Source: Rheinheimera baltica DSM 14885 (GTDB lineage Bacteria > Pseudomonadota > Gammaproteobacteria > Enterobacterales > Alteromonadaceae). Taken from it: DNA of 64,000 nt. The stretch spans positions 1-64,000 of the forward strand of contig NZ_AUDG01000001.1 in the NCBI RefSeq assembly GCF_000425345.1, read 5' to 3'. The notes beneath the pieces are model-generated. The model saw only the letters and a program-made list of their open reading frames with translations. It was not told the origin of the DNA and did not search any database. This document shows positions 49,004 to 59,673 of this stretch, piece by piece (the first letter of the stretch is position 1; each line of letters starts with the position of its first letter). The position numbers and the translations under genes are program-made.

Positions 49004-49090
49004 AAAAAAACCGACACCCTTGGGTGTCGGCCATAGCAAACGGGGGAGAAGCTATAATTTCAAATCAACAGGGTGTCTTATCGCTAAGAC
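49004..49090 (-). ncRNA. Candidate new small RNA between engB and Spot 42
   Basis: On the minus strand a perfect -10 box TATAAT (49097-49102) is followed about 7 bases later by a predicted start near 49090. The RNA would open with a stem GTCTTA / TAAGAC (loop GCGA), then hold a hairpin ATAGC / GCTAT whose 13-base loop (49038-49050) contains UCUCCCCC, then end in the terminator CCGACACC / GGTGTCGG with a seven-T tail (49004-49010). There is no plausible coding frame with a ribosome site. A C-rich loop of this kind is typical of sRNAs that bind Shine-Dalgarno sequences. The -35 region is poor. I do not know an RNA with this sequence. Confidence 0.6.
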
Positions 49091-49240
49091 AGCTGCATTA
49101 TACAACAAACCCGGCCCATTTAAAGTATTTACTCTAAAAAATCTAATTAAATTTCAAGTTATTTCGCGACATCTGGCATTTTCCAGTCTTCCTGTCGTAA
49201 TACAGCAACACTGCCACGTCAAAATTATTAATAATTACGC

Positions 49241-49351
49241 AAAAAAAACGCCCCGCTGCAAGCAGCGGGGCGGCTAAATAAGCCTACTTTCTTGTGTTAG
49301 AACTATAGCTCTGTGCACTGAAAGATAGAATATCTTACCTCTGTACCCTAC
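49241..49351 (-). ncRNA. spf: Spot 42 RNA
   Basis: On the minus strand from 49351 the sequence GTAGGGTACAGAGGTAAGAT matches the 5' end of E. coli Spot 42, followed by TCTATCTTTCAG and a terminator stem GCCCCGCTGC / GCAGCGGGGC with an eight-T tail. Length is 111 nt, close to the 109 nt of E. coli. It lies next to polA as in E. coli. A -10 box TAAAAT is positioned 7 bases before the start with TTGCAT upstream. Spot 42 is an Hfq-dependent riboregulator of carbon metabolism. Confidence 0.95.
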
Positions 49352-49480
49352 CCGACAAATTTTAGTCAACTACTGGTAAAATGCAAGTCATTTGTGTAAT
49401 AAAACTACATTATTCATTTAAAAAGCTTGATTAAGCCTTTTTTGGTAATTTAATTACCTTATTAGGGTTATTGAAAATAT

Positions 49481-49505
49481 AAAAAAACCCCGTCAAATGA
49501 CGGGG
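49481..49505 (-). terminator. Intrinsic terminator of polA
   Basis: Stem CCCCGTCA / TGACGGGG with a two-base AA (reads TT) loop, followed on the minus strand by seven T. It lies 74 bp past the polA stop codon. Confidence 0.85.
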
Positions 49506-49578
49506 CGAAAATAAACTAAGGAGAGATATATCAACGTAACTGACACTACGACTTCTAGTGTATCAACTTAGTTCAAAA

Positions 49579-52374
49579 TTAATGCGCTTGATCCCAATTA
49601 TCACCATCACCGGCTTCAGCCAGCAGAGGCACATCGAGCTTTGCTGCCTGCGCCATAAGCTCAACCAATGTTTGTTTTACCTGTTCAACCTTGTTCTCAT
49701 CAACTTCGAATACCAGTTCATCGTGGACCTGCATAATCATTGTCGCAGGGGGACAATCTTGTTGCTGTAGCCAGTTATCTACTACGATCATTGCTTTCTT
49801 GATAATGTCTGCTGCAGTGCCCTGCATAGGTGCATTAATTGCCGCTCGCTCAGCGCCTTTTCTTCTAGCCATGTTTTGCGCATTTATGTCAGCCAGATAA
49901 AGACGTCGGCCAAATAGCGTTTCAACATAACCGAGTTCATGGGCTTGCAGCCGGGTACGCTCCATATATTGTAGTACGCCGGGAAAACGCTCGAAGTAAC
50001 GATCAACATATTGCTGAGCTTCGTTGCGCCCTACACCCAGTTGCTTTGCAAGACCAAACGCAGACATGCCATATATCAAACCAAAATTGACAGCTTTGGC
50101 ACTGCGCCGCTGCTCCGTTGTCACATCCGCCAAATTCACACCAAAGACTTCAGCCGCAGTAGCACCGTGAATATCACGGCCGTGAGCAAAAGCATCCAAC
50201 AGTGCCTTATCCTGCGACAAATGCGCCATAATACGCAGCTCTATCTGAGAATAATCTACCGCCACTATCTTTTTACCTGGCGCAGCAATAAATGCCTGGC
50301 GTATACGCCGGCCTTCTTCTGTACGAATTGGAATATTTTGCAAGTTAGGCTCGGTAGAACTTAAGCGCCCTGTTGCTGCAACGGCCTGATGATAGGAAGT
50401 ATGCACTCTACCTGTTAGCGGATTTTGCATTTTCGGCAGTTTATCGGTATAGGTAGATTTAAGCTTGGTTAAGCCCCGGTGTTCGGTAATTAACTTCGGG
50501 AACTCGTATTCAAGTGCCAGCTCTGCCAACACTTCCTCAGCAGTTGAAGGCGCACCTGTAGGCGTCTTTTTCAACACAGGCAACTGCATTTGCTCAAACA
50601 ATATTTCCTGCAACTGCTTAGGAGATGCAAGATTAAACGGCTTGCCTGCCTGCTCATAAGCCTGTTGTTCTAGTTCAGCAATTCGCGCCGCCAGTTGCTC
50701 GCTTTGCTTAGCAAGTAGCCTGCTATCAATTAACACACCGTGGCGCTCAATGCGCGACAATATATCAACCAACGGCATTTCAATGTCGTTAAGAACCGCT
50801 ACCAGTCCATCATGCTGTTGAAGCTGAGGCCACAAGTTATGATGTAACTGCAGAGCAATATCAGCGTCTTCTGCCGCATACTGCGCCGCTTTTTCCAACT
50901 CAATCTGATTAAAGGTAAGTTGTTTAGCACCTTTACCAGCAATATCGGTAAAACTGATGGCTTTGTGTCCAAGGTACTTAAGCGCAAGGCTGTCCATATC
51001 ATGCCGGGACGCAACTGAGTTGAGAACATAAGACTCTAACATCGTATCAAAACGTACGCCTTTTAAGTTGATTTCGTATCGAGCTAATACACTTTGATCA
51101 TATTTCAGGTTTTGTCCTACTTTGGCCTTGCTGTCGTCTTCGAGCCAAGGCTTTAGCTGATCAAGCACCAAGTCTCTATTTAGTTGTTCAGGTGCTCCAA
51201 CGTAATCGTGTGCTACGGGTACATACCAGGCTTTTCCCGGTGCAGTGGCTACGGATAGGCCTACCAGTTCGGCTTGCATATAGTCCAAACTTGTTGTTTC
51301 GGTATCAAATGCGGTAAGCTCGCAGGCGCTTATTTGCGCTAACATATCGTTAAAACTCACCTCATCCAGCACGGTGATATACTGGCTACCTTCTGCTGAA
51401 CCCGTTGCTGCAGCGTTGGCCAAAATGTCATCGTCGGCGAGCATGTCCAATTGCGCTGTTGCAGGTTGCTTGCTTGTTTTAGCCTCGGTTACGCCACTTA
51501 ATATGTCGCTTAACCAACGCTTAAACTCACACTCTTTATACAGCTCTGCCAATCGGGCATTGTCGGGCGTTTTCACGGTTAAATCGGCTAACTGACACGG
51601 CAAATCAACATCTGTTTTAATGGTTGCCAGCTGATAAGATAACGCCAGTTGATCTCGAAACTCTTCTAACTTCGTCGCCATGGTTTTAGCACCACGAAAA
51701 CTCAGTTCTGCCACGCTATCCAATTGCTGATATATCTGCTCAATAGAGCCAAGTCCTTGCAATAATGCGACCGCAGTTTTTTCGCCTACGCCAGGTAAGC
51801 CGGGAATGTTATCAACTTTGTCACCCATTAACGCTAGATAGTCGACTATTAGTTCGGGCGCAATGCCAAATTTTTCCACCACGCCTTGCGGATCCAATAG
51901 CGTATTGGTCATGGTATTAATCAGCGTGACATGCTCATCCACCAACTGTGCCATATCTTTGTCACCGGTAGAGATAAGTGTGGAGCGCCCTTCACGGCTA
52001 GCCTGCCTTGCCAAAGTGCCTATAACATCGTCCGCTTCAACACCACTGATACACAGCAGCGGCAGACCCATTGCCTCAATGATGCTATGAAGCGGCGCAA
52101 TCTGGCTACGCAGATCATCGGGCATGGGTGGGCGGTGAGCTTTATACTCACTATACATTTCATTACGAAACGTCGGCCCTTTCGCATCAAACACCACCAC
52201 CATCTGCGTTGGTTGGTACTGTCGCAGCAAACTTTTCAGCATGTTGACCACACCATAAATCGCGCCCGTTGCCTCACCGCGGGAGTTAGTTAAATGTGGT
52301 GGAGAATGGTAAGCGCGAAAAAGGTATGAAGAGCCATCAACCAAAATCAACGGTGTGCTGGAAATAGAAGCCAT
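49579..52374 (-). CDS. polA: DNA polymerase I
   Basis: A 931-residue enzyme in the family's standard order: 5'-3' exonuclease ([36 protein letters not shown]), 3'-5' exonuclease with an intact FDTETTSLD motif, and the polymerase domain with motif [16 protein letters not shown], motif [15 protein letters not shown] and motif [11 protein letters not shown]. It fills gaps in repair and processes Okazaki fragments. The length matches E. coli (928). A perfect DnaA box sits about 95 bp upstream of its start. Confidence 0.98.
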   Translation of the reverse strand: MASISSTPLILVDGSSYLFRAYHSPPHLTNSRGEATGAIYGVVNMLKSLLRQYQPTQMVVVFDAKGPTFRNEMYSEYKAHRPPMPDDLRSQIAPLHSIIEAMGLPLLCISGVEADDVIGTLARQASREGRSTLISTGDKDMAQLVDEHVTLINTMTNTLLDPQGVVEKFGIAPELIVDYLALMGDKVDNIPGLPGVGEKTAVALLQGLGSIEQIYQQLDSVAELSFRGAKTMATKLEEFRDQLALSYQLATIKTDVDLPCQLADLTVKTPDNARLAELYKECEFKRWLSDILSGVTEAKTSKQPATAQLDMLADDDILANAAATGSAEGSQYITVLDEVSFNDMLAQISACELTAFDTETTSLDYMQAELVGLSVATAPGKAWYVPVAHDYVGAPEQLNRDLVLDQLKPWLEDDSKAKVGQNLKYDQSVLARYEINLKGVRFDTMLESYVLNSVASRHDMDSLALKYLGHKAISFTDIAGKGAKQLTFNQIELEKAAQYAAEDADIALQLHHNLWPQLQQHDGLVAVLNDIEMPLVDILSRIERHGVLIDSRLLAKQSEQLAARIAELEQQAYEQAGKPFNLASPKQLQEILFEQMQLPVLKKTPTGAPSTAEEVLAELALEYEFPKLITEHRGLTKLKSTYTDKLPKMQNPLTGRVHTSYHQAVAATGRLSSTEPNLQNIPIRTEEGRRIRQAFIAAPGKKIVAVDYSQIELRIMAHLSQDKALLDAFAHGRDIHGATAAEVFGVNLADVTTEQRRSAKAVNFGLIYGMSAFGLAKQLGVGRNEAQQYVDRYFERFPGVLQYMERTRLQAHELGYVETLFGRRLYLADINAQNMARRKGAERAAINAPMQGTAADIIKKAMIVVDNWLQQQDCPPATMIMQVHDELVFEVDENKVEQVKQTLVELMAQAAKLDVPLLAEAGDGDNWDQAH

Positions 52375-52466
52375 CGGAAATAATGTCCTGCAAAAATAAA
52401 GCTATAGCATGCCACAGCGCCGTGCACACAACCAGAGAACACGGCAGCAATAATCAAGGTATAATC

Positions 52467-52475
52467 TGTGGATAA
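52467..52475 (-). promoter_or_regulatory. Perfect DnaA box upstream of polA
   Basis: TTATCCACA on the minus strand, the strongest DnaA recognition sequence, about 95 bp before the polA start. It is single, so it is more likely a regulatory site than part of an origin. Confidence 0.6.
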
Positions 52476-52918
52476 CTTTGTGAAAAACAATAGATAATCG
52501 CAGGCTATTTGAAAAATAGCCAGTTCGATAGAAAACATAACACGTTGTTTTATTTAGAGAAAAAATGGATGAACTACAAGACCCATATTATTATTTTTGT
52601 ACTTCCATTTTGTGGAAAACTGTTTTAGGTAGTTTCCAGCAGCAGCGTAATTTTTTTAATTTGCGATAACGCCGGTCAAGCAGACTACCACAATGAACAC
52701 AGATGCAAAGCAAAACCTTTAAAAAATTTTGCTTTAAAAAATGATAATGTCCTGCGAGAAAAGCATATAGCAAGAACGACGTGCTTTACGACCACAGTGC
52801 CAAACTGAAACACAGAGTGTTAATCTTTTTAGCCGTTAAACACGTATGTTTCAACATCGCGTCATTACGGCAAAAGGGCACCCAGCAGAAGGGCTTCCCC
52901 TCGCCGGTGCTTGAAGGC

Positions 52919-52924
52919 TATAAT
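52919..52924 (+). promoter_or_regulatory. -10 box of the cytochrome c5 gene
   Basis: A perfect TATAAT 42 bp before the start codon. The -35 region (TTCCCC-like) is weak, so an activator may be involved. Confidence 0.5.
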
Positions 52925-52965
52925 GGTGCAAACTTTGTGCGGACTTTACCACAGGAACTCATAAC

Positions 52966-53361
52966 ATGAAGAAAATCACCATTGCACTTGCCTTGCTGTT
53001 AACTACTTTTGGCATTCACGCCAGCTCTGAGGCAGATAAGGACGCATTGGCAAAACGATTGTCGCCGGTGGGTCAGGTCTATGTTGCGGGGGCTGTTGCT
53101 GCAGCCGATACGGCAGCTTCCGGACCTCGCAGTGGTGAGAAAGTGTATCAAACGGCATGTTTTGCTTGCCACGGCACTGGAGCTTTGGACGCACCAAAGA
53201 AGGGTGATGCGGCGTGGAAAACTCGTATAGATCAAGGTTTTGATGTAATGTTGAAGCATGCTATTGAAGGTATCCGTAATATGCCAGCACGCGGCACTTG
53301 CGCAGATTGCAGCGATGATGAAATTGCGGCAGCCATTAAGTTTATGACTGAAGGCGTTTAA
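52966..53361 (+). CDS. Cytochrome c5 family monohaem cytochrome
   Basis: A 131-residue exported class I cytochrome. A signal peptide (about 19 residues, ending IHASS) is followed by the haem motif CFACH (about residues 65-69), a cysteine pair GTCADC near the C-terminus that forms the c5-type disulfide, and the methionine segment NMPARG as axial ligand. It transfers electrons in the periplasm. It is a single-gene unit with its own terminator. Confidence 0.92.
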   Translation: MKKITIALALLLTTFGIHASSEADKDALAKRLSPVGQVYVAGAVAAADTAASGPRSGEKVYQTACFACHGTGALDAPKKGDAAWKTRIDQGFDVMLKHAIEGIRNMPARGTCADCSDDEIAAAIKFMTEGV

Positions 53362-53387
53362 CCACTCCTCGGAGTCGCTATTCCCTC

Positions 53388-53423
53388 AAGGCCACTCAAT
53401 TAGCGTGGCCTTAGTATTTTTTT
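53388..53423 (+). terminator. Intrinsic terminator of cytochrome c5
   Basis: Stem AAGGCCAC / GTGGCCTT with a 9-base loop, followed by a T-tract at 53417-53423. Confidence 0.85.
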
Positions 53424-53522
53424 ACCTGCCTTAAAAAAATTTAGCCTAAGAATATAATGAAATAATGATCGCACCTCTATTCCAAGCGGTTAAATTTTAT
53501 GCATAATAAAGTAATTTAAAAT

Positions 53523-56171
53523 TTGGCCATCCAGACTGGATATCCACAACGAAAAGAGTCAGGGTTGAAGGGATCAACGGAACTGAATAAACGCCAAAGG
53601 CACACTGATGATAAATTACGTCGGTTAACCTTTTTAGCTAAGCGCTACAAGCAGGCGTATTTAATCCAGAATGCCTTACTCAGGTTGTCTGAACTGGCTA
53701 GCACCATTAGCGATATGCGGGAGTTTTATCCGGCTATTCATAATATGGTGTCCGACCTCCTGCATGCCGAAAATTTCTATGTTGTTTTTTATGACAGCGC
53801 AACCGAACAATATACGCCGCAATATTTTTCTGATCAAAAAGACCAGCTAATTATTGATCAAGTTCCATCCAGCGCCTTTTCCAGCGGCCTTACTGGCTAT
53901 GTAGCCCGCAGTGGCAAACCACTTCTGTGTGACACAGAGCAGTTTGCTACTCTCGTAAGAGATGGGCATATAGAAGCTCACGGCTCACCTAGCGCGCACT
54001 GGCTTGGCATTCCATTGTGTCGTGGCAATCAGGTAATTGGTGTTATGGCTATTCAGTCATATAACGAAAAACATCGTTACACCGAGTCTGACCTGGCAGT
54101 ATGCAGTAGTATCGGCGGGCACACCCTAACAGCGCTGGACCGGGTAAAAAGCCGTGAATTGCTGGAAGATACCGTACGCCAACGTACGCGACAACTGCAG
54201 AAAATAAACAGTTCATTGCAAAAAGAAATAAAAGAACGGACCAATGCTGAGCAATTGCAGGTAGCACTGTACCGAATTTCAGAACTTACTGCCAGCAGCA
54301 GCGACATGAATAGCTTTTATCGGGCAGTCCATCAGGTGTTGTCTGGCTTGATGCCCGCTGAGAACTGTTATATCGCTTTACTTAACAGTGACCGCACCAA
54401 ACTCACCTTCCCATTCTTTCTCGACCAATATTCACCGCCACCACGCGAACGGCCGCTTAGTAAAGGCTTTACCGAATATGTTATACGTTGTGGTGATGCC
54501 AGACTTATTAATAACGATACCGCAGCCGCGCTGGTTGAGGCCGGAGAGCTGCGTCGCAGCGTAGCTGAACCCATAAATAACGCTAGATATTCTACCAGTT
54601 GGCTTGGTACTCCACTGCTCATTGAGCAACAGGTTATTGGTGTCATTGCGCTACAGTCATATGAACAAAGCTATAAGTACTCCGAAACCGAGCTAAGTAT
54701 ACTGCGTTTTGTTTCACAGCATATTGCTGTTGCTATTCAGCGCAAGTTAGCAACCGAGCAACAAAAGCGGCAGCAGGAAGAGCTGGAACGTAAAGTGTTT
54801 GAAAGTACGCGCGAGCTACGTCAGACCAATTTGTTTTTGCGCTTGCAGGTGGAAGAACGAAAAAAAGCCGAACAAAAGCTATTTTATGAAGCAAATCATG
54901 ATGCTCTTACCGGCCTGGCCAACCGGCAAATGTTTTTACAGCAATTAAAACAGCAATTTGCGCTGAGTAAACGCCAGTCACAACTGAACATGGCGTTACT
55001 CTTTATCGACCTTGACCGATTCAAACTTATAAACGACAACTTGGGGCACCATGTTGGCGATGCTTTTTTAATCGAAGTGAGCAAACGGCTCCTTAGTACT
55101 GTTCGTGAACATGACGTAGTAGCTCGGTTAGGCGGCGATGAATTTGTAGTATTGCTGACTAGCTTGATGCAAACAACGGATGCAGAAGATGTAGCAGAGC
55201 GTATTATTGATAAAGTACGGCTACCATTTTTTTTACAAGGCCAACAAGTTACATCTGGCGCCAGTATCGGTATTGCTCAGTTTCAAAGCGAACATACTAA
55301 TGCGGAAGCCTTGCTACGCGATGCAGATGCAGCGATGTACCAAGCTAAATCGATGGGGCGCAACCGCTTTGTTATTTTCAACGAAACCATGCGCGAGCAA
55401 ATGCTGCAAGCGTTGAGCATAGAGCAAATTATTCAACAGGCACTGGAAAAGCAACAATTTACTGCTGTATTTGAACCGGTACTATGTGGCCAGGCGCGAA
55501 ACCTGATGGGTTATGAACTTCATACCCGGTGGCAACATCCACAGTTAGGCACACAATACGATTTTAGCCAGCACATAACCGATGCGGGTTTATTGCCAAA
55601 AATCGAACAGCTTATGTTGCAACAGGCATGTCATCATCTCGCAGTAAGTGACAGCAATATCGGTTTACTTACGGTAACGTTGAGCACCGCGCACCTGCAA
55701 CAAGCCGATCTGTACGATCAGCTAAAACAACAACTTTCTGGCTTAGAGCCCAAGCATCGTCTATGTCTGGCATTTACCGAGCGAGAGATGCTTCAAGCTG
55801 ATAACGCCATCATGACCCCGTTGCGCCAGTTAAAACAGTTAGGTATCAGATTAGCGCTACACAACTTTGCTGCCGACGCAGCGCCAATGGGCTTGCTACT
55901 ACAGCAACTATTTGAATTTGTTAAGTTAGATGCCACTTTTTGCCGCCAACTGCCTCGCAGCGAACATAAACGCCAACTACTACAAATGCTGCAATCGCTA
56001 GCAGTAAGTTATAAATTTCGTGTGTTGGCCGACGGGGTAGACAATGCCGACTTACTTAACCTGTTATTGGCCGAGGGCTGCTGTTTTATGCAAGGTAAAT
56101 ATGTTGCAGAACTGCTATCGGCTCAAGCACTGGCTTCATCACCGTCAGTTGTTTTTCAGCAACTGGCGTAA
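53523..56171 (+). CDS. GAF-GAF-GGDEF protein with decayed EAL domain
   Basis: An 882-residue cytoplasmic protein. Two GAF domains lie at about residues 45-215 and 235-405, each ending with an ALDRV or AIQRK helix; the GGDEF domain has an intact RLGGDEF near 533-539. The final domain retains an EAL fold outline (YELHTRW, ADGVDN) but the key [10 protein letters not shown] motif reads [11 protein letters not shown] and the KIDRSF motif reads KLDATF, so hydrolysis is unlikely. The first in-frame start is TTG at 53523 with no clear ribosome site; a TTG at 53563 is also possible. The 3' end overlaps rep by 27 bp. Confidence 0.85.
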   Translation: MAIQTGYPQRKESGLKGSTELNKRQRHTDDKLRRLTFLAKRYKQAYLIQNALLRLSELASTISDMREFYPAIHNMVSDLLHAENFYVVFYDSATEQYTPQYFSDQKDQLIIDQVPSSAFSSGLTGYVARSGKPLLCDTEQFATLVRDGHIEAHGSPSAHWLGIPLCRGNQVIGVMAIQSYNEKHRYTESDLAVCSSIGGHTLTALDRVKSRELLEDTVRQRTRQLQKINSSLQKEIKERTNAEQLQVALYRISELTASSSDMNSFYRAVHQVLSGLMPAENCYIALLNSDRTKLTFPFFLDQYSPPPRERPLSKGFTEYVIRCGDARLINNDTAAALVEAGELRRSVAEPINNARYSTSWLGTPLLIEQQVIGVIALQSYEQSYKYSETELSILRFVSQHIAVAIQRKLATEQQKRQQEELERKVFESTRELRQTNLFLRLQVEERKKAEQKLFYEANHDALTGLANRQMFLQQLKQQFALSKRQSQLNMALLFIDLDRFKLINDNLGHHVGDAFLIEVSKRLLSTVREHDVVARLGGDEFVVLLTSLMQTTDAEDVAERIIDKVRLPFFLQGQQVTSGASIGIAQFQSEHTNAEALLRDADAAMYQAKSMGRNRFVIFNETMREQMLQALSIEQIIQQALEKQQFTAVFEPVLCGQARNLMGYELHTRWQHPQLGTQYDFSQHITDAGLLPKIEQLMLQQACHHLAVSDSNIGLLTVTLSTAHLQQADLYDQLKQQLSGLEPKHRLCLAFTEREMLQADNAIMTPLRQLKQLGIRLALHNFAADAAPMGLLLQQLFEFVKLDATFCRQLPRSEHKRQLLQMLQSLAVSYKFRVLADGVDNADLLNLLLAEGCCFMQGKYVAELLSAQALASSPSVVFQQLA

Positions 56172-58160
56172 GCGCTCAATATGCGCCTGACCGGTTTGCT
56201 GGCGTTGTTCCGCTGTTTTCACTGGCGCCGCGCTTTGCCACTCCAGGTCATCCTGCGGCAACTCATATAAAAAGCGACTGGGCTCCGGACGAATAGTTTC
56301 ACCAAACTGACGCCGCTCTTTAGCATAGGTAAATATTAGTTCTTTTCGAGCCCGGGTAATACCAACATAAGCTAACCGCCGCTCTTCTTCTACATTGTCT
56401 TCATCTATGCTGCTTTGATGTGGCAAAATACCTTCTTCCATACCCACCATAAACACGAAAGGGAACTCCAGGCCTTTTGATGCGTGCAGGGTTAGCAATT
56501 GCACCTGGTCAGAATTGTCGTCTTGTTCTTGCCGCTCCATCATGTCGCGTAATGTAAGGCGAGTGACGACTTCTGGCAGTGTCATAGGCTCGTCGTCATC
56601 TTTACCCTGCAGCATTTCACTGATCCAACGGTATAACTCGTTGACGTTTTTAAGCGCCATTTCCGCAGCTTTCGGGCTGGTACTGGTTTCAAACAACCAG
56701 GCTTCATAATGGCTTTGGCGGATTAAATCGCGAATGGCTTCGGCTGGCTCGGCGCGCTGGACATTGTCGGCAATGCTCACTATCCACTGCGCAAACTGCT
56801 TTACCGCATTATGCGCCCGAGCCGACAAATGCATCGATAGCTCACTGTCACAGCAAGCTTCAAACAAACTAATGTGCTTCTCATTGGCCAAATTACCTAT
56901 TTGCTGCAAAGTGGCGGCACCAATTTCACGTCGTGGCACATTGATTATGCGGAGTAATGCATTGTCATCATCCTGGTTAACTACCAGGCGTAAATAGGCC
57001 ATCACATCTTTAATTTCGCTGCGCGAGAAAAACGACGTACCACCGGAAATTTTGTACGGAATACGGTTAGTCATTAGCGCCTTTTCAAATAAACGTGACT
57101 GATGATTTCCGCGGTACAGTAAGGCGTAATCCCGGTATTGGCTGCGGTTGATAAAACGGTGTGAAATAATTTCCGCTACCACCTTTTCGGCTTCGTCTTC
57201 TTCGTGCTTGCACGGCAGCACCTTAAGCGGCACGCCGTAACCGTTTTCGCTGAATAGCTGCTTTTCAAATTCGTGTGGGTTGTTAGCAATAAGAATATTG
57301 GCGGCTTTTAAAATTCGTTCCGCTGAGCGGTAGTTTTGCTCAAGCTTAATGACATTTAAGCTAGGGAAGTCGGTTTTTAATAGTGCCAGATTTTGTGGTC
57401 GGGCGCCGCGCCAGGAATAAATCGACTGATCATCATCGCCCACCACTGTAAAACGTTGGCGCTCACCAACTAACCACTTTACCAGCTGATACTGGCTGGT
57501 ATTGGTATCTTGGTATTCATCTACCAACAGATACTTAATTTTCTGCTGCCACTTGGTACGCACCTCTTCATTGTGCTGAAACAGCAGGGTTGGCATTAAA
57601 ATTAAGTCGTCAAAATCCAGTGCATTATAGGCGGTAAGTTGCTGGCTATACTGCTGATAATAATTAGCAAAGCTGATGCTCTGTGCGTCTGTAGCTTCAG
57701 CCATCGCTTTGGCAGGTAAGGTGAGCTCATTCTTCCAACTGCTAATTTTGCTTTGTAATGCCCGCAGTAAATCTTTATCACCCTGAATATCATTCTCGCT
57801 AAGCTCTTTTAGCAAGGCCATGCTGTCTTGATCGTCAAACAAGGTAAAGTTAGATTTATAGCCGATATGGCGGTATTCCTTTTTTAGAATATCCAGCCCT
57901 AAGGTGTGAAATGTAGAGATAGTCAGGCCGCGGGTTGCCGTTTTCGGCAATTGATGATTAATACGTTCACGCATTTCACGCGCAGCTTTGTTGGTAAAGG
58001 TAACCGCAGCGATATGCCGCGCAGACATTTCGCACTCTTGAATCAAATATGCAATTTTATTAATAATAACCCGGGTTTTACCACTGCCGGCACCAGCCAG
58101 CACCAAACAAGGCCCAGAGATAAATTTAACTGCTGCATTTTGTTGCGGATTTAACTTCAT
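56145..58160 (-). CDS. rep: ATP-dependent DNA helicase Rep
   Basis: A 671-residue superfamily 1A helicase. Motif [12 protein letters not shown], motif [15 protein letters not shown], motif [16 protein letters not shown], motif IV region [10 protein letters not shown] and motif [14 protein letters not shown] are all present. It removes proteins ahead of the replication fork by translocating 3'-5'. The length matches E. coli Rep (673). The C-terminus overlaps the convergent cyclase gene by 27 bp. Confidence 0.96.
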   Translation of the reverse strand: MKLNPQQNAAVKFISGPCLVLAGAGSGKTRVIINKIAYLIQECEMSARHIAAVTFTNKAAREMRERINHQLPKTATRGLTISTFHTLGLDILKKEYRHIGYKSNFTLFDDQDSMALLKELSENDIQGDKDLLRALQSKISSWKNELTLPAKAMAEATDAQSISFANYYQQYSQQLTAYNALDFDDLILMPTLLFQHNEEVRTKWQQKIKYLLVDEYQDTNTSQYQLVKWLVGERQRFTVVGDDDQSIYSWRGARPQNLALLKTDFPSLNVIKLEQNYRSAERILKAANILIANNPHEFEKQLFSENGYGVPLKVLPCKHEEDEAEKVVAEIISHRFINRSQYRDYALLYRGNHQSRLFEKALMTNRIPYKISGGTSFFSRSEIKDVMAYLRLVVNQDDDNALLRIINVPRREIGAATLQQIGNLANEKHISLFEACCDSELSMHLSARAHNAVKQFAQWIVSIADNVQRAEPAEAIRDLIRQSHYEAWLFETSTSPKAAEMALKNVNELYRWISEMLQGKDDDEPMTLPEVVTRLTLRDMMERQEQDDNSDQVQLLTLHASKGLEFPFVFMVGMEEGILPHQSSIDEDNVEEERRLAYVGITRARKELIFTYAKERRQFGETIRPEPSRFLYELPQDDLEWQSAAPVKTAEQRQQTGQAHIERLRQLLKNN

Positions 58161-58300
58161 TGACTCACCCTTACACCAAGACGGGCATTGTAACGAAATT
58201 TGCTGTTAAATAGCATTCGCGATTGTCGTTTTGGCCTGTAGAATAATGCAAACCGTTATACACCATGTTGCAAGTCACAGATGCAACGAAGGAGAACCGC

Positions 58301-58588
58301 ATGATAGACCCGAAAAAAATTGAAGATATCGCCAAACAAATTGGTAATGCTATTCCGCCACAAGTTCGCCAGTTTGCCGATGATGTTGAAGCAAAAGTAA
58401 AACAAGTTTTGCAAAGTAAACTCGCCGACATGGACTTTGTTAGCCGTGAAGAATTTGACGTTCAGCGCCAGGTGCTGCTGCGCACACGCGAGAAAGTGGA
58501 AAAGCTGGAACAACAACTCGCTGCTATTTTGGCAGAGAAAACCCAGCAATTTGATGCCAAAGATTTACCATCATCAGATCAGCAATAA
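58301..58588 (+). CDS. ubiK: Ubiquinone biosynthesis accessory factor UbiK
   Basis: A 95-residue helical protein. MIDPKKIEDIAKQIGNAIPP and VSREEFDVQRQVLLRTREK match UbiK (YqiC), a trimeric coiled-coil protein that supports the ubiquinone-synthesis complex. The ATG at 58301 has AAGGAG 7 bp upstream; an upstream ATG at 58265 has none. The end is 5 bp from the convergent membrane-protein gene. Confidence 0.93.
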   Translation: MIDPKKIEDIAKQIGNAIPPQVRQFADDVEAKVKQVLQSKLADMDFVSREEFDVQRQVLLRTREKVEKLEQQLAAILAEKTQQFDAKDLPSSDQQ

Positions 58589-58593
58589 TACCG

Positions 58594-59067
58594 CTACTGT
58601 GAAATGGCGCAAATACTAAGAAAAAATGCCAGCATGCAGATGACAACGCGCAACCGGTGCCAGTTTTGCCAGCGGTTTAATTCACCGGCTAACTGGTCGG
58701 CGCTTATAGCTGCACGAGCAAATGCGGCATTGGTCTGGCTAAAATACACAAAATAAATCGCAATTAAACTAGCCGCTAGTAGTGCCGTGCCAGTAGACCA
58801 CCACGCTGTTGGCGCATTGTTGTACCACGCCAACAGTGCAGCCACGACTGCAACGGGTGGCGTAAGCGCAGTAATGGGAGCAAAAAACTTAAACAAACGC
58901 GGCGCATACTGCGGGTGTAGCTTGTAAAACTCATCGCTGCTTAGCGTTTTCCAGTAAGGCACCAATAACTCGCCCTCTGCCCATAGTGCGCCAGCCAGCA
59001 AACCTAACAGCGCAACCGTTAACAATTGCGAAATGTCGACTAAAAACAACATAAAGTGCTCACTCAC
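58594..59067 (-). CDS. Small integral membrane protein (DUF4149/DUF1772-like)
   Basis: A 157-residue protein with four hydrophobic helices (about residues 8-28, 60-82, 88-108 and 133-154). The segment RWQNWHRLRVVICMLAF and the GALWAEGELLVPYW region resemble small membrane proteins of the DUF4149/DUF1772 type, whose function is unknown. The start is GTG at 59067, or ATG at 59052. It follows the FabZ-like gene by 9 bp and may share its transcript. Confidence 0.55.
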   Translation of the reverse strand: MSEHFMLFLVDISQLLTVALLGLLAGALWAEGELLVPYWKTLSSDEFYKLHPQYAPRLFKFFAPITALTPPVAVVAALLAWYNNAPTAWWSTGTALLAASLIAIYFVYFSQTNAAFARAAISADQLAGELNRWQNWHRLRVVICMLAFFLSICAISQ

Positions 59068-59076
59068 TCTTATTTT

Positions 59077-59598
59077 TCAAGCATATTGCACAATACAGGA
59101 TTTTTCCTCAGGTACAGGTGCAAGCGTGTGATTATTCGTAATAAAGTTGCGCTGTGGTTGTTGCTCAGGGTACTCAGCAAACAGGCTGATGGTGGTAGAA
59201 CACGCCAAATTGCCATTGACGCTTGCCAATGCTGTGACCTTCATTATTTTACGTTTAAGACAGACTACTTTAATGTCTAGTTGTAATTGATCGCCGGGGA
59301 TAACTTTGCGTTTAAACTTAGTTTTCTCGGTTCCGGCCAAATAGCAAAGCGTACTGTTTTGTAACACGTCAGCATTGCTCTGCGCCCATAAAATGCCTGC
59401 GGCCTGTGCTAATGCTTCAATGATCAGTACACCCGGAAACACTGCATTACCCGGGAAATGCCCTTGCAGCGCAGGTTCATTTTTCGACACATTTTTTATC
59501 GCACGCAGACCACAGTTCTTCTCATAACCAGTTACGCTATCTACCATCAAAAACGGATATCTGTGTGGTAATACACTCTCTATATCAATAATGCTCAT
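59077..59598 (-). CDS. FabZ-like 3-hydroxyacyl-ACP dehydratase
   Basis: A 173-residue hotdog-fold protein with the FabZ signature: LPHRYPFLMVDSV, then GHFPGNAVFPGVLIIEALAQ containing the catalytic His and Glu. It dehydrates 3-hydroxyacyl-ACP. The ATG at 59598 is chosen since AGGA lies 6 bp upstream; an in-frame TTG at 59604 would add two residues. It is placed 75 bp downstream of the megasynthase and away from the usual lpxD-fabZ-lpxA cluster, so it is probably dedicated to that pathway. The C-terminus is about 20 residues longer than housekeeping FabZ. Confidence 0.85.
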   Translation of the reverse strand: MSIIDIESVLPHRYPFLMVDSVTGYEKNCGLRAIKNVSKNEPALQGHFPGNAVFPGVLIIEALAQAAGILWAQSNADVLQNSTLCYLAGTEKTKFKRKVIPGDQLQLDIKVVCLKRKIMKVTALASVNGNLACSTTISLFAEYPEQQPQRNFITNNHTLAPVPEEKSCIVQYA

Positions 59599-59673
59599 GT
59601 TCAATCCTCGCTAAGCGTTAAGGCAGCCCCGCCTGAATAAAGGCGGAACTGCTTTAGTGGTTAAGTCCTTTTA

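Larger units (their letters stand above)
52375..52965. other. Gene-poor intergenic region between polA and cytochrome c5
   Basis: 591 bp with no convincing gene. It holds a DnaA box at 52467-52475, a small palindrome GGCTATTT-N3-AAATAGCC at about 52502-52520 and the cytochrome c5 promoter near 52919. A 34-codon open frame on the plus strand (52565-52669) and a 60-codon frame on the minus strand (52591-52773) were read; neither has similarity I recognise and only weak ribosome sites. Confidence 0.5.

Noticed and set aside
49020-49277. An 85-codon plus-strand open frame
   Set aside because: It covers the antisense of the candidate sRNA and the Spot 42 terminator and has no coding character.
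52781-52969. A 62-codon frame before cytochrome c5
   Set aside because: It overlaps the cytochrome c5 promoter and start, and shows no similarity.
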